Source: Cupriavidus nantongensis (GTDB lineage: Bacteria; Pseudomonadota; Gammaproteobacteria; Burkholderiales; Burkholderiaceae). From it: a stretch of 64,000 bases of DNA. Shown piece after piece: positions 1-12,379 of the stretch. How positions within the stretch are numbered: position 1 is the first letter of the stretch; each line of letters starts with the position of its first letter. Where the stretch lies: contig NZ_CP014844.1 of assembly GCF_001598055.1 (NCBI RefSeq), positions 2,410,967-2,474,966 of the forward strand, read 5' to 3'. The position numbers were made by a program, and so were the translations under genes. Below the pieces are notes generated by a model, which saw only the letters and a list, made by a program, of their open reading frames with translations, searched no databases and was not told where the DNA came from.

Positions 1-280
1 GCCAGATGGCCAAATGCAAGCGCTTAAGCTTTGAGCGTTTGCATTTGGCATTGCCAAGCGAGCGCGGGTCTGACCTGCGGATCGGCTGTTCTTTAACAAT
101 ATGGGATGTAGTAAAGGTGTCGCGGTGCTTTGATGAGAAGCACAGTAGTTGAACGCGATACCGGGTTGTGATTGTATCAACCAAATGTATTTTAAAGTGA
201 TCGAAAGATGACTTGGAATACGGCACAAATGCGAGAACTCAACCTGTAGTGAGCGTGTCGATGAGACACACTTGTTATAG
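1..280 (+). other. 3' part of 16S-23S internal transcribed spacer
   Basis: This stretch lies directly before the 23S gene and is spacer of an rRNA operon whose 16S gene is outside the window. A boxA-like antitermination element (TGTTCTTTAACAAT) is visible at 87-100, as is usual for proteobacterial spacers. No tRNA gene is present in this part; the Ile/Ala tRNAs common in such spacers would lie upstream. Confidence 0.85.
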
Positions 281-3255
<2,975 letters not shown>

Positions 3256-3365
3256 ACCAGTGTGTTTCACCTGGTTGAGCGTCGCCTTGTGCCTCGATAC
3301 ACGCACAACCAACACTACATCCCGATTCGTGATGCTGGCCTCAACCCCAGCGTCACAACCCCTCA

Positions 3366-3480
3366 TGCCTGGTGACCATAGCGAGCCGGAACCACCCCTT
3401 CCCATCCCGAACAGGACCGTGAAACAGCTCCGCGCCGATGATAGTGCGGATTCCCGTGTGAAAGTAGGTCATCGCCAGGC
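3366..3480 (+). rRNA. rrf: 5S ribosomal RNA
   Basis: The sequence begins TGCCTGGTGACCATAGCGAG and ends ATCGCCAGGC, so its ends pair. It contains the conserved CCCATCCCGAAC and AGTAGGTCATCGCCAGG blocks. It lies 110 nt after the 23S gene, the standard order in an rRNA operon, and is followed at once by a strong terminator. Confidence 0.97.
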
Positions 3481-3491
3481 TCTTATTGTGC

Positions 3492-3528
3492 AAAACCCCT
3501 CGACAGCGTGTGCTGCGAGGGGTTTTTG
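3492..3528 (+). terminator. Rho-independent terminator of the rRNA operon
   Basis: AAACCCCTCG and CGAGGGGTTT form a GC-rich hairpin around a short loop, followed by a T-run (GGTTTTTGCTTTT). It starts about 12 nt past the 5S gene, as expected for the end of the rRNA transcript. Confidence 0.9.
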
Positions 3529-3607
3529 CTTTTCCATCGCCACTTTGGCGTGGCCCAACCGGACGGGCGCCGGCACCGCTGAGCCAGGCCCGTCACCCTT
3601 CGATGTC

Positions 3608-5089
3608 TTAGTGCGACAGGCTGGACGACACCGTGTCAGCCTTGTCGTGTGTCGCGTATTTCTCGATCAGGGTGGCACTGGCCCGATTCAGTCCCGCGAC
3701 ATCGACGGCGATGCCGTGGCGGCGGAAATTATGGACGATACGGTCGAGCGCATCGATTGCCGTGAGGTCCCAGAAATGCGCGTGTGACAAGTCCAGGTGG
3801 ACCGAGCGCACCGGCTCGGTGAAGTCGAATTCCGATACCAGCGCCTCCGAGGAAGCGAAGAACACCTGTCCGCGCACCGTATAACGCCGTTCGTTGCGCA
3901 CGGTGTCCAGCACCGATTCGACCGTGAGAACGCGGCGCGCCTTTTCGGTGAAGAAGACGGCGCTGAGCAGTACCCCCAGGCCAACGCCTAGTGCCAGGTT
4001 GTCGGTCGCCACAACCGCGACGACGGTGGCCACCATCACCACGGAAGAACTCTTCGGATGGTTCCGCAGCTTGAGCACCGAGCCCCAGTCGAAGGTGCTG
4101 ATCGATACCATGATCATTACCGCGACCAGCGCGGCCATGGGAATCCTCTGCACCCACGGGCCCAGGAACACCACCAGAATCAACAGCAGCGCGCCCGCGA
4201 CGAAGGTCGACAGGCGACCGCGGCCACCTGACTTGAGATTGATAACGGTCTGCCCGATCATGGCGCAGCCCGGCATGCCACCGAGAAAACCGGCGACGAT
4301 ATTGGCGCAGCCCTGACCGCGGCATTCGCGGTTCTTGTCGCTTGGGGTATCGGTGAAATCATCGACGATGCTTGCCGTCATCAGCGATTCAAGCAGGCCG
4401 ACCACCGCGATGCTGACCGAATACGGCAAGATGATTCGCAGTGTTTCCAGCGACAGCGGCACGTGCGGAAACGCCAGGACCGGCAATTCCTCCGGGAACG
4501 CACCCATGTCCCCGACGGTGCGCAGATCCAGCTGCAATGCCATGGACAGCCCGGTCAGCACGATGATGCAGACGAGAGGCGAGGGGATAGCCGTGGTAAT
4601 GCGGGGCAACAGGTAAATGATGGCCAGGCCGGCGCCGACCATCGCGTAGACGTACCACGGCACCGACTGCAATTGCGGCAGCTGGGCCAGGAAGATCAGG
4701 ATCGCCAGCGCATTCACGAAGCCGGTAATGACCGAGCGGGACACAAATCGCATCAATGCGCCAAGCCGCAGATAACCTGCGCCGATCTGCAGCACGCCAG
4801 CCAGGATGCCGGCGGCAAGCACGTATTCCACGCCGTGCGCCTTGACCAGCGAGCCGATCAACAGCGCCACCGCGCCGGTAGCGGCCGAAATCATGCCGGG
4901 CCGTCCGCCCGCGATGGCGCAGACCACGGCGATGCTGAAGGCTGCGTAAAGGCCGACCTTGGGGTCGACGCCGGCGATGATGGAGAAGGCAAGCGCCTCG
5001 GGGATGAGCGCGAGGGCGACGACGATGCCGGCGAGGATATCGCCGCGGACGTTGGAGAACCACTCCTCGCGGATGGTGTGCGTATTCAT
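3608..5089 (-). CDS. SulP family inorganic anion transporter with STAS domain
   Basis: The 493-residue product is a SulP/SLC26-type secondary transporter for sulfate, bicarbonate or a similar anion, in the inner membrane. The start [20 protein letters not shown] was chosen because it matches the family N-terminus; the longer reading frame upstream has no family resemblance. The first roughly 370 residues are a series of hydrophobic helices including [20 protein letters not shown] and the conserved GLLESLMTA and [10 protein letters not shown] motifs. The last roughly 110 residues form a STAS domain ([20 protein letters not shown]). It is convergent with the rRNA operon. The substrate cannot be decided; length and architecture are normal. 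Confidence 0.93.
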   Translation of the reverse strand: MNTHTIREEWFSNVRGDILAGIVVALALIPEALAFSIIAGVDPKVGLYAAFSIAVVCAIAGGRPGMISAATGAVALLIGSLVKAHGVEYVLAAGILAGVLQIGAGYLRLGALMRFVSRSVITGFVNALAILIFLAQLPQLQSVPWYVYAMVGAGLAIIYLLPRITTAIPSPLVCIIVLTGLSMALQLDLRTVGDMGAFPEELPVLAFPHVPLSLETLRIILPYSVSIAVVGLLESLMTASIVDDFTDTPSDKNRECRGQGCANIVAGFLGGMPGCAMIGQTVINLKSGGRGRLSTFVAGALLLILVVFLGPWVQRIPMAALVAVMIMVSISTFDWGSVLKLRNHPKSSSVVMVATVVAVVATDNLALGVGLGVLLSAVFFTEKARRVLTVESVLDTVRNERRYTVRGQVFFASSEALVSEFDFTEPVRSVHLDLSHAHFWDLTAIDALDRIVHNFRRHGIAVDVAGLNRASATLIEKYATHDKADTVSSSLSH

Positions 5090-5682
5090 GTGGGTAAAGC
5101 CGTTGCTAACGGTGAATAAGACAATGGGGCGGCCGACAGGAGGACTGCCAGGGCGGCAATGCCACGCAAGGGGGCTTTCCGGGGAAAGCGAAACAGGGCG
5201 GGCAAAACGTTTGCCGCCTATGCAAGGCGGGGCGCAGCAGGAACGAAGCGCGGCGTGCACCACGAACCTCCAGTTCGGTCGTCTGGGACTGGAAGGGTTC
5301 GGTGGGACGTTACATTGGACGAATCGGGGCTGGTAGGAGGAAGCACCCGCGACGGCGGTTCGATGCCGGGGCGCAGCGCGGAATTCTAGAGGATGCTGCC
5401 GGCATCGTCCAGCGATGGGGAGCGACGCGAGCACTGCTCGCCGTTACTGAAACGCCGCTTTTTTGCCGTTGGAGGTCCTCGTCTGGCTAAATTCGTGGCG
5501 GGCTTCGACGGTGGTGACTTTGGGGCCTGGCGTGGATTATTTGCAAGCTCTGCCGGTGCCGGTAGACGCATTCGTGCAAATCCCGGCCAATGGGCGCATG
5601 GAATCGGTGTGCTGCAGGGATGGTGTCGAGGTGCTAACCTCAAAATGGCACTGCCCCGCCACCCTTGCCATTGGGAGGGAAA
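5090..5682. other. Intergenic region without a recognised gene
   Basis: About 590 bases separate the divergent SulP and RNA-binding protein genes. Open frames exist on both strands, but they are arginine/proline-rich GC artefacts without family resemblance. A Shine-Dalgarno (GGGAGGG) for the downstream gene is visible near 5674. I see no RNA gene or repeat here. Confidence 0.5.
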
Positions 5683-5937
5683 ATGAGCCGCCTGCTGCTC
5701 ACCAATATCGAGCCCGATACCTCGGACGAGGAGATCCGGGCGTTCCTGGAAAAATACGGATTCCCGCCATTCGACAGCCTGGAGCATGAGGACGGCGACG
5801 GCTCGCACCCGGCCGTGCTGCTGACTTATGAAACGCTGGACCCCGCGGTGCTGGGCAAGCTGCAGCAGCGCATCGACCATATGTACTGGAAGAAGCGACA
5901 GCTGAGCGCTTCGATCCTGCATGACCGTTTTGCCTGA
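5683..5937 (+). CDS. Small RNA-binding (RRM-like) protein
   Basis: The 84-residue protein MSRLLLTNIEPDTSDEEIRA... has the beta-alpha-beta opening of an RRM-type fold: an RNP2-like strand LLLTNIE followed by an aspartate/glutamate-rich helix. It resembles small hypothetical RNA-binding proteins of Burkholderiales. The ATG at 5683 is preceded at proper distance by GGGAGGG, and this is preferred over an ATG 18 bases upstream. An aromatic-rich C-terminal half (MYWKKRQLSASIL) follows. It is convergent with the SRAP gene, three bases apart. The RNA target is unknown. Confidence 0.75.
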   Translation: MSRLLLTNIEPDTSDEEIRAFLEKYGFPPFDSLEHEDGDGSHPAVLLTYETLDPAVLGKLQQRIDHMYWKKRQLSASILHDRFA

Positions 5938-5939
5938 GC

Positions 5940-6602
5940 CTATCGCGATGGCGCGCCCGCTTCCTCGGCGGCTGCTGGCGTAAGCGGGGCAGGGACCGCC
6001 ATCATTTTCTCGGCAGGGTAGAGTGCCATGAAGCTGCGCGCCAGTTCGGGATCCCGGCATGCGAGCCATGCTTGCCATTGAAGATACGGGATCATCACGA
6101 CCGACCGTTTTTCCTTGCCGGGGGCATGCATCAGCTTCATTACTGCATGGCCGGGCGCGCTCACCGTGAACATGGCGAAGGAAACCGTTCCATCCGGCCA
6201 TTGCTTCCACAACCCGGCGATGCCGAGCGCCGGCTCGTCCGGCAGCCAGATCCGGTAGCGGATCCAGCCCTGGCCAGCGACGTAGCACGGTTCGTAAATC
6301 GCCATCGCAGGCACCAGGCACAGCTGGCTGCGGTGCCACGCGCTGCATGAACCGCGCTTGTCGCCGACGCACTCGGCGCGGACATTCATGGTTTCAAAAT
6401 CCCGGGCGCCGTGGACGTGGCGCGAGCGCGGCACAAGGCCGAAGGTGGCGAGCAAGCTTTCGCGTCGGCCACTGGCATCCATACGGACGATGGGCGCGGT
6501 ATCGCCTGGCCAGATTTCCGGCTTCCATGTTCCTGGCGGCGGCTCGGCCCCGAACACATCGCGCAGCGCCGGGCCCGTCACCGCGGTGAAATTGGTACAC
6601 AC
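5940..6602 (-). CDS. SOS response-associated peptidase (SRAP/YedK/HMCES-like)
   Basis: The 220-residue protein belongs to the SRAP family, whose members crosslink to abasic sites in single-stranded DNA through an N-terminal cysteine. Translation starts at a GTG (preceded by GGGAGG) giving Met-Cys-Thr-Asn-Phe, so Cys2 becomes the N-terminal nucleophile, which fixes the start. The family motif MNVRAE (usually NARAE) is present, as are the SQLCLVPAMAIYEP strand and a histidine in KLMHAPGKEKRSVVMIP. The motifs diverge from E. coli YedK, suggesting a subfamily, but the key residues look intact. Role: probable protection of AP sites. Confidence 0.85.
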   Translation of the reverse strand: MCTNFTAVTGPALRDVFGAEPPPGTWKPEIWPGDTAPIVRMDASGRRESLLATFGLVPRSRHVHGARDFETMNVRAECVGDKRGSCSAWHRSQLCLVPAMAIYEPCYVAGQGWIRYRIWLPDEPALGIAGLWKQWPDGTVSFAMFTVSAPGHAVMKLMHAPGKEKRSVVMIPYLQWQAWLACRDPELARSFMALYPAEKMMAVPAPLTPAAAEEAGAPSR

Positions 6603-6647
6603 GATATTGCCTCCCTGACGTCAGATGCTTGCCGCAGGCATGGTCAG

Positions 6648-7187
6648 CTATCGCGATACCTCCGAGGCCATTTTCTTGGCCGATTCCAGATGGTGCTCGA
6701 GCGTCGGCAAGGTCTTCTTTGCGAAATCGCGTACATCGCTGTCGCGGGCGTCGCTTGCGGCCTTGCGGAACAGTGCCACCGCATCGTTATGCGCCTTGAC
6801 CCCGACTTCGTCGGCGTACTGCTTGTCGAAGCTGGCGCCTTGCAGTGCGCCCATGGCTTCCAGCTTCTTCTGGTCAGCGGGACTTGGGGTGGTCGGCAAT
6901 TGCACGCCCTTGGCGTTGGCCAGCCGCTTGAGATCTTCCGCCGCGGCGCGGTGATCCTGCAGCATCTGGCCGGCAAAACGCTTGACCGTGGCGCTGGTGG
7001 CCTTGGTCTCGGCCAGCTTGCTGGCATCGATCTCCATCTGGCCCGCCTGTGCGGCCTTGTTCATGAAGTCCACGTCGCCGGCGGGCGGCGCAGCGTACAG
7101 GCCGGTTGTCAGGCAAAGCAATGCCGCCGCAAGCGCGGATCTGGCATGGCGCCCAAGGCGGCCGGGCTGGGGTGCATCGAATGGCAT
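6648..7187 (-). CDS. DUF4142 domain-containing exported protein
   Basis: The 179-residue product begins with a basic stretch and a hydrophobic segment (RSALAAALLCLTTGLYAAPPA), i.e. a Sec signal peptide, followed by a helical DUF4142 domain (FMNKAAQAGQMEIDASKLAETKATSATVKRFA split over the first helices). The family is ferritin-like and four-helical, of unknown function, and usually periplasmic. The start at 7187 follows a good GGAGA ribosome site; a longer upstream reading has none. It stands between the SRAP gene and the oxidase gene on the same strand. Confidence 0.88.
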   Translation of the reverse strand: MPFDAPQPGRLGRHARSALAAALLCLTTGLYAAPPAGDVDFMNKAAQAGQMEIDASKLAETKATSATVKRFAGQMLQDHRAAAEDLKRLANAKGVQLPTTPSPADQKKLEAMGALQGASFDKQYADEVGVKAHNDAVALFRKAASDARDSDVRDFAKKTLPTLEHHLESAKKMASEVSR

Positions 7188-7259
7188 GACTGTCTCCTGA
7201 ACGGACAACCATACCCGGCCTTGCAACAATCATGCCGTCATGTCGTGCGACCTCCTGCC

Positions 7260-8984
7260 TCAGGAAACCCGGACGAATTTGGCGACGGAAGGGACGCCTT
7301 GCGAGTCGATGATAAACAGCATGTAATAACCGGGCGGCACCAGCGAGCTGGAGGCGGGCAGGGTGACGCGCAGGTTCTTGGCCCCCTGTTTGGTATGGCG
7401 CAATTTGATATAGCGCTGGTGCATGTCGTTGCCGTGCGTCACGGCCCCCGGCGCCACCAGCGCAACGCTCGAAACATTGGGCGTGCTGGAGCCAACGGTA
7501 AAGGTTTGTCCCAGGCCCAATGTACCCGGTGCGCTGGTGATATTTGGTCGCGCGCCCTTGAACAGGTACGGTGGCGAATATACCTGTGCCTGGTGCGTAC
7601 TGGCGGCCAGGGGATTCATGTCGTCCTGCGACAGCAAGACGGTGGCGTCCGGCAACAGAATGGCACTGGAGTGGTAGCCCGCCTGGATGGTGTTCGGGCT
7701 CATCGGAACCCAGGTCCCGGTCGGATCGCCGGCGGGCTTGTTGTAAAGCTCGCTGTCAAAATGCGGGTTGTCATAACCGTTGCTGGCCGCATTGCCACCC
7801 ACCGTAAACAGCGTGCCATCCGGCAGGATCACGGTATTGGCATTATGGCGAGGCTGCAGCCATTGCGGAAATTGTCGCCACCCGGCGTTGGGGTTGCTGA
7901 CATCGAACCATTCGTTGTTGCGGAACGCGCTGTCGCCTTCGGCGCCGCCCGCGATCATCACGGCCTGCTTGACGGGCGTGACGGAGGCATCGGTATAGAT
8001 AACGCCGTTGGCGTACTCATAGTGCGAGCTCAGCATGTTCGGAATGCTGCTCCATGACCAGGTGCCGGGCGCCAGCAGCACCGTATTGAAGAAGGCCGGC
8101 CCCGCCTGCATCATCTGGCCCGAACCCAGCAGGTATTGGAAAGGGTACATGCCGGACGGGTGGTGGAACGCAACCGTGCTCATCGTGCCAACGCTGTCCA
8201 TGCCCGCGGCCGGGGTGAACAACTCAACCACCGACGTGGTATTTCCGGATCCCGTTTCGTCGAGGCCACTGGTGATAACTACCCGGTTGTCTGCCAGCTT
8301 GGTCACCGTCGGATACCAGCGGCCGACCGACATATTTGGCTGGGTGGTCCAGCTCTCGCTGAGCGGATTGAAGGTATAGCTGCTCAGCGCGCCCTGGAAG
8401 TTCTGCTGGCCTTCCGGCGCATTCGGGTCGGGGTAGCGCAGATTGCCACCCGCAATGAAAACCCTGCCGTCGCTCAATATCGTCTGGCCGGCACACCAGA
8501 TATTCTCAGGCGGCGTTATGGGATACCCCGTGCGTGTCGCGGGATCCCACACATAGGCGACACCGGTGTTCGACGCTGCCGGATTATGGTATTGCGTCGG
8601 CTCATACGACCAGAACAGCACCTTGCCGGTGTGCAGCAATACCGCGGTAATGCCGACCACGGGAATCACGAACGGTGCGCTCCATTGGCCGGCCGTGTTG
8701 GTCGCCTGGGCTCTGGCGGCCGCAAGGACCTGTTCATCCGGCTCGGGCGCTTTCTCCAGGCCTCTTGCCACGCGGCACTGCTTGGCGCGCGCCCGGGCAT
8801 GCGCCTCGGCATGGCCGGGGCCGAGCACAGCGGTTTCCCGCTGCTTGAGCCGGGCCTCGGCGGAGGGGTTGATGCAGGCGTCATTATCAAAGCTGGGCGG
8901 GGCTGCGTGAGTCGGCAGCGCCACCAGCGACAAGCCAACCACTGACGCCCACACGGTTTTGCGGAAAATGGTGAGTCGACGCAT
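7260..8984 (-). CDS. Secreted copper-radical oxidase (galactose/glyoxal oxidase-like, DUF1929)
   Basis: The 574-residue protein has a signal peptide (MRRLTIFRKTVWASVVGLSL...), a seven-bladed kelch-type propeller and a C-terminal DUF1929 domain. Residues matching the galactose oxidase copper site are all recognisable: Cys in NIWCAGQTIL and Tyr in VGRWYPTVT (thioether cofactor pair), Tyr-His in QAGYHSSAIL, and His in AVTHGNDMHQRY. It should therefore oxidise a primary alcohol or aldehyde to the higher oxidation state, producing hydrogen peroxide outside the cytoplasm. The start was chosen by AGGAGG eight bases upstream of the ATG at 8984. The substrate is unknown. Confidence 0.9.
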   Translation of the reverse strand: MRRLTIFRKTVWASVVGLSLVALPTHAAPPSFDNDACINPSAEARLKQRETAVLGPGHAEAHARARAKQCRVARGLEKAPEPDEQVLAAARAQATNTAGQWSAPFVIPVVGITAVLLHTGKVLFWSYEPTQYHNPAASNTGVAYVWDPATRTGYPITPPENIWCAGQTILSDGRVFIAGGNLRYPDPNAPEGQQNFQGALSSYTFNPLSESWTTQPNMSVGRWYPTVTKLADNRVVITSGLDETGSGNTTSVVELFTPAAGMDSVGTMSTVAFHHPSGMYPFQYLLGSGQMMQAGPAFFNTVLLAPGTWSWSSIPNMLSSHYEYANGVIYTDASVTPVKQAVMIAGGAEGDSAFRNNEWFDVSNPNAGWRQFPQWLQPRHNANTVILPDGTLFTVGGNAASNGYDNPHFDSELYNKPAGDPTGTWVPMSPNTIQAGYHSSAILLPDATVLLSQDDMNPLAASTHQAQVYSPPYLFKGARPNITSAPGTLGLGQTFTVGSSTPNVSSVALVAPGAVTHGNDMHQRYIKLRHTKQGAKNLRVTLPASSSLVPPGYYMLFIIDSQGVPSVAKFVRVS

Positions 8985-9017
8985 TTGCATCACCTCCTGC
9001 GGTGACAGCGTTGCCAT

Positions 9018-9695
9018 GGAATGCGGGAGTTCCGCGCAGCGAAGCTCGCGGTGGAATGCGCAAAGACATTCGCACCGGACTTTTCTAGCTTAGGGTGGCA
9101 ATCAGAGAGGCAATGTGGGCTGGCGCACGGAAGGCGTTCGATTGGGGGCTTGCGTTTTGGCCAAGCAGAGTCAGACGACGAGAAAAGTGATGGGGTAAAA
9201 TCTGATAAGAATTATCTACTTACGTAGACTTTGTCGCTGCATTCAACACATATTTTCGTCTTTTTTGGGGATGAAATATTCTATCGGTTCTACGCCGAAG
9301 ATGTAATTGTGTGTCTTTTTCGGGAGCGACCGCAGCCGTTGTCATGCTGCCTATGTCTCCGCTGGCGTGTGAGCGCCGCCTACCCGCCCCTACCTCCCTT
9401 GAGCTTGCAGGCAAACGGCGAAAGCCTTGGTTCTGCGCTCTTGTCTCAGAGCTCCTAGTAATCGCCTGCAGTTCATGGAGTTCATTCCGCTCCACTCCAC
9501 ACATTGTCCCCGCAACCGAAAGTATTTTTTTGGGGAAAGTCCTTGGGTTTAAATGCGAATTTTGCGATTTTCTGATAATAAAAAATATTAAAATTATGCG
9601 CACTATGCAACCAGTTTCATAGGGTTACTGATACCGTTATCTACTCACAAAATTTTCTACCATATATTCTCCAAGACTCGCCGTTGTGACTCATC
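9018..9695. repeat. Border region of the Tn7-like element with candidate TnsB-site repeats
   Basis: GC content drops sharply near 9183, marking the likely edge of foreign DNA. Two related motifs flank the interval: CTGATA...TTATCTACTTAC at 9202-9223 and CTGATA...TTATCTACTCAC at 9628-9648. They sit where a Tn7-like end with multiple transposase binding sites would be expected, just outside tnsA. The exact transposon terminus and a target duplication could not be identified. No credible gene is present here; a 127-codon minus-strand frame has no family resemblance. Confidence 0.4.
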
Positions 9696-10310
9696 ATGTA
9701 TCACGCCGCAGACCAGCACAGATTGAGCCCGGCTGAATTTGTTAGAAATCCAAATCGCGGCCACGCGTCGGTCTATTTTTTTGATTCCCCAAAAAATGAT
9801 CGTCGCTTTGGCATTTTCGGCGTGGTTGCATTTTCGCATTTATTGCTAGCCGAAGGAAATCCTGAAATACTGTCGTATCTTCCATCCAGGCCACCAAAAG
9901 AAAAATCTGAAAAAAAATACAAACAAACAGTTGATGTTTTATATCAGTCTGGCAAGACGGAGTGTTGGCACTTCAATCACTCTAGGAACGGGGCACCCAC
10001 GCGACACAAGAATAGGATAACCAAGACCGAAGGCGAAATCCGAATGGCGCAATGGCTGCCCCATAATTGGATGTTGCTATGTTCCTATCGAACACGCGTT
10101 AGAGGAGCTATAGACCCGAATCCCAGGGCCCTCCCAGGATTAATTAGCGCCAGAAGTAGCTTCACGCTCCAGGAGGTTCTCGCACTAGAAGATTGTGATC
10201 CCGCACACTTACTTGCTAGTGTGGCGCGCTACTTGGCAAACGGGAAACTTAAAACCGAACTTCGTACTAGCGCATTTCACCGACGTTCCCTTCTAGAACG
10301 GGTTGAATAA
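9696..10310 (+). CDS. TnsA-like (TniC-like) transposase endonuclease subunit, possibly degenerate
   Basis: The 204-residue protein precedes a TnsB gene with a one-base overlap, the position of TnsA. The segment LLAEGNPEILSYLPSRP...YKQTVDVLYQSGKTECWHFN reproduces the TnsA endonuclease layout (helix, strand, Asp in a strand, then a strand that normally carries an E-x-K). The Asp is there (TVDVLY), but the catalytic lysine position reads WHFNHSR, so cleavage activity is doubtful. In Tn7 the TnsA subunit cuts the 5' ends; loss of activity would favour replicative cointegrates. The start is the first ATG after an in-frame stop. The assignment rests on context plus this weak pattern. Confidence 0.6.
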   Translation: MYHAADQHRLSPAEFVRNPNRGHASVYFFDSPKNDRRFGIFGVVAFSHLLLAEGNPEILSYLPSRPPKEKSEKKYKQTVDVLYQSGKTECWHFNHSRNGAPTRHKNRITKTEGEIRMAQWLPHNWMLLCSYRTRVRGAIDPNPRALPGLISARSSFTLQEVLALEDCDPAHLLASVARYLANGKLKTELRTSAFHRRSLLERVE

Positions 10311-12355
10311 TGGGCGGGGGCGCGCGGAGATCGTTGATTCAACAATATCACGGTGAGCTTGTCGACTGGCCCCATCCCGATATCACCGTTCTTGACGATG
10401 CGACTCGTCGAACGTTTCTGAATCGAAAGCTTGCCGTTGAGTTATATGCTGCCGATATTCCCTACGGTGAGATTCAAGAACAGACAAAATTCTCGCCAAA
10501 CGAAGTGAGGCGCTTGCTCCGACGATGCGTGGCATCAGCAGGGGAGGGGTGTATTGTAGGATTTTATGCGTTGCTTCCGAGTTTTCGCATTAAGCCTTAC
10601 TTCAGAACGAAACCCATTATTGCGAAGCATCCATTGGCCGATCAACGCTCTAGTGGTTACGCTGGCGCGCTGGCGCAGTTATTCGAAAAGTTTCCTGATG
10701 TCAAGAAAGATTTAATACAAAAATTCTTTCTGCAGCCGGATAAACAAAAGAAGTCAAAAAATAGCCGTTCGCCGCAGTTAGGGCCGCAGCCTTATATTGA
10801 AATACATGGCGAGTTTCTTTCTGAATTACGGACAAAAGGGGTTGGAGAGAATGAATGGCCCTTCCTGACGGAAGACAAGGGTAGACGATCCCTTTTGCGC
10901 TTCCTTCATTCTTTGAAGAATGAAAGATCAGAGCGTGCGGTAAAAGCCAGAATGGGTGCTGAGGCGACTAACAATCTAGGACATGGTATGGGTCCTAATG
11001 CTCTCATATCGCCACTTCTCCCGTTTGCAGTCGTAGAGCTTGATTACACAGTTATTGATATTCCCACTCATGTTAGGGTGATTGATCCCAACGGTACAGG
11101 GCATTTGATACCTATATCTCGTTGGTATCTAGGGTTGCTGGTCGAGGTAAAAACAAGCGCAATTTTGGGCGCACATATCTCTCTGGAAGTTAACCCGAGC
11201 GCCGATTGTGCGTTGCAGACGATGTTGAGCAGTGTGCCTGTCGTGTTAGACGCACGGAATTCTGGTGACGTTCGCATTGAGGTACGTAGCACCAATATGG
11301 ATTTTGTTGCACGCGGCCCCACCTTGATATGCTCGTTGATACCGCAGTTGGCAGGGCAAGCATTCAGTTTGCTTAGGGTGGATAACGGTTGGTGCAATAT
11401 TGCAAATGATTTTGTAAATAACGTTATTGATGTATTTGGTTGTGCCATTGAGTTCGGCCCCCCACGTGCCTGGTGGGGAAGGTCGTTAGTCGAAAGGATC
11501 ATTGGGGTTTCAAAAGAACGCGGAGAGCATCGCCTGAAGGCCACATACGCGTCGGGCCCCGACGATGTTCGCCGGCCCCCCGATGTCGAACAGCTCGGTT
11601 TAAATGACGGAATCGACCTTGATTTTGTGGTCGATATGTTGAATGCCGTTGTCCGTGAACATAATACTATCTCAACCGGTGATCGACTTAATGGTGCAAC
11701 TGTAATTAATGTTCTGCAAAGATTCGTAGATAAGCATGAGCTTCTATGGGTTCCACAGCCTCTACCAAGATCTATCAATTCAAATGATCGACTCCTTATG
11801 CACCGACGAAAGGTGGAGGTTAGGGGAGAATGGGGCGTCCATACGCGTAGGCCGTACATTAATACGGCATACTGCCGATATACAAATCCTCGTATCGCTT
11901 CTGATTTTTCTATGATAGGAAGAAAAGTGTTTGTCTACATCAATCGTCTCGATGCGAGAGAGGCATGGGCAAGTGACGCGGAAACTGGCGAGAATTTGGG
12001 CAAGCTATACGGTGAGGAAAAATGGGAAAACTGGCGATGTGCATTGCGGGTCAGAGAACTGGTAGGCGCAAAAGCAAAGGGACGGCCCCGAGGCCGGAGC
12101 CCCGATATTTATGCTAGATCCGGAAAAGTAGATTATGAGTTTGTAACGAGCGAAAATAGCGGCGAAAATATCGGAAAAAAAACTGCGCTTGCGATAGCGA
12201 AAGTAGCTCGGGATAGCTTTACTGGTTCGAAATCAGCATCCCTAAAGCCGGCCGAAGAAGATAACCACAATAATAATGTTGGGAGTGATAACGATCTGCT
12301 TCCAAATATAAATCCGCGCGGAATATTCAAGCTGGATTCGGGGAATAAGAAATGA
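10310..12355 (+). CDS. TnsB-like DDE transposase
   Basis: The 681-residue protein is a large retroviral-integrase-fold transposase of the TnsB/TniA/Mu family. An N-terminal helix-turn-helix-like region (AVELYAADIPYGEIQEQTKFSPNEVRRLLRR region, residues 43-73) precedes the rve core. The acidic triad is readable as D245 (VELDYTVID), D358 (LRVDNGWCN) and E395 (SLVERIIG), with the family's usual spacing. A Mu-type beta-barrel domain follows, then a basic and low-complexity tail of the kind that contacts TnsC. The codons are AT-richer than flanking chromosomal genes, indicating transfer. Confidence 0.93.
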   Translation: MGGGARRSLIQQYHGELVDWPHPDITVLDDATRRTFLNRKLAVELYAADIPYGEIQEQTKFSPNEVRRLLRRCVASAGEGCIVGFYALLPSFRIKPYFRTKPIIAKHPLADQRSSGYAGALAQLFEKFPDVKKDLIQKFFLQPDKQKKSKNSRSPQLGPQPYIEIHGEFLSELRTKGVGENEWPFLTEDKGRRSLLRFLHSLKNERSERAVKARMGAEATNNLGHGMGPNALISPLLPFAVVELDYTVIDIPTHVRVIDPNGTGHLIPISRWYLGLLVEVKTSAILGAHISLEVNPSADCALQTMLSSVPVVLDARNSGDVRIEVRSTNMDFVARGPTLICSLIPQLAGQAFSLLRVDNGWCNIANDFVNNVIDVFGCAIEFGPPRAWWGRSLVERIIGVSKERGEHRLKATYASGPDDVRRPPDVEQLGLNDGIDLDFVVDMLNAVVREHNTISTGDRLNGATVINVLQRFVDKHELLWVPQPLPRSINSNDRLLMHRRKVEVRGEWGVHTRRPYINTAYCRYTNPRIASDFSMIGRKVFVYINRLDAREAWASDAETGENLGKLYGEEKWENWRCALRVRELVGAKAKGRPRGRSPDIYARSGKVDYEFVTSENSGENIGKKTALAIAKVARDSFTGSKSASLKPAEEDNHNNNVGSDNDLLPNINPRGIFKLDSGNKK

Positions 12356-12379
12356 TTGCGTGCGATCGTGGAGAAAGAA

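Noticed and set aside
5386..6372. 328-codon minus-strand frame
   Set aside because: It overlaps the RNA-binding and SRAP genes in another frame and is arginine/proline-rich without family motifs.
6411..8057. 548-codon plus-strand frame
   Set aside because: It is the antisense shadow of the SRAP, DUF4142 and oxidase genes in high-GC DNA.
9220..9603. 127-codon minus-strand frame at the transposon border
   Set aside because: No ribosome site, odd composition and no resemblance; more likely transposon end sequence.
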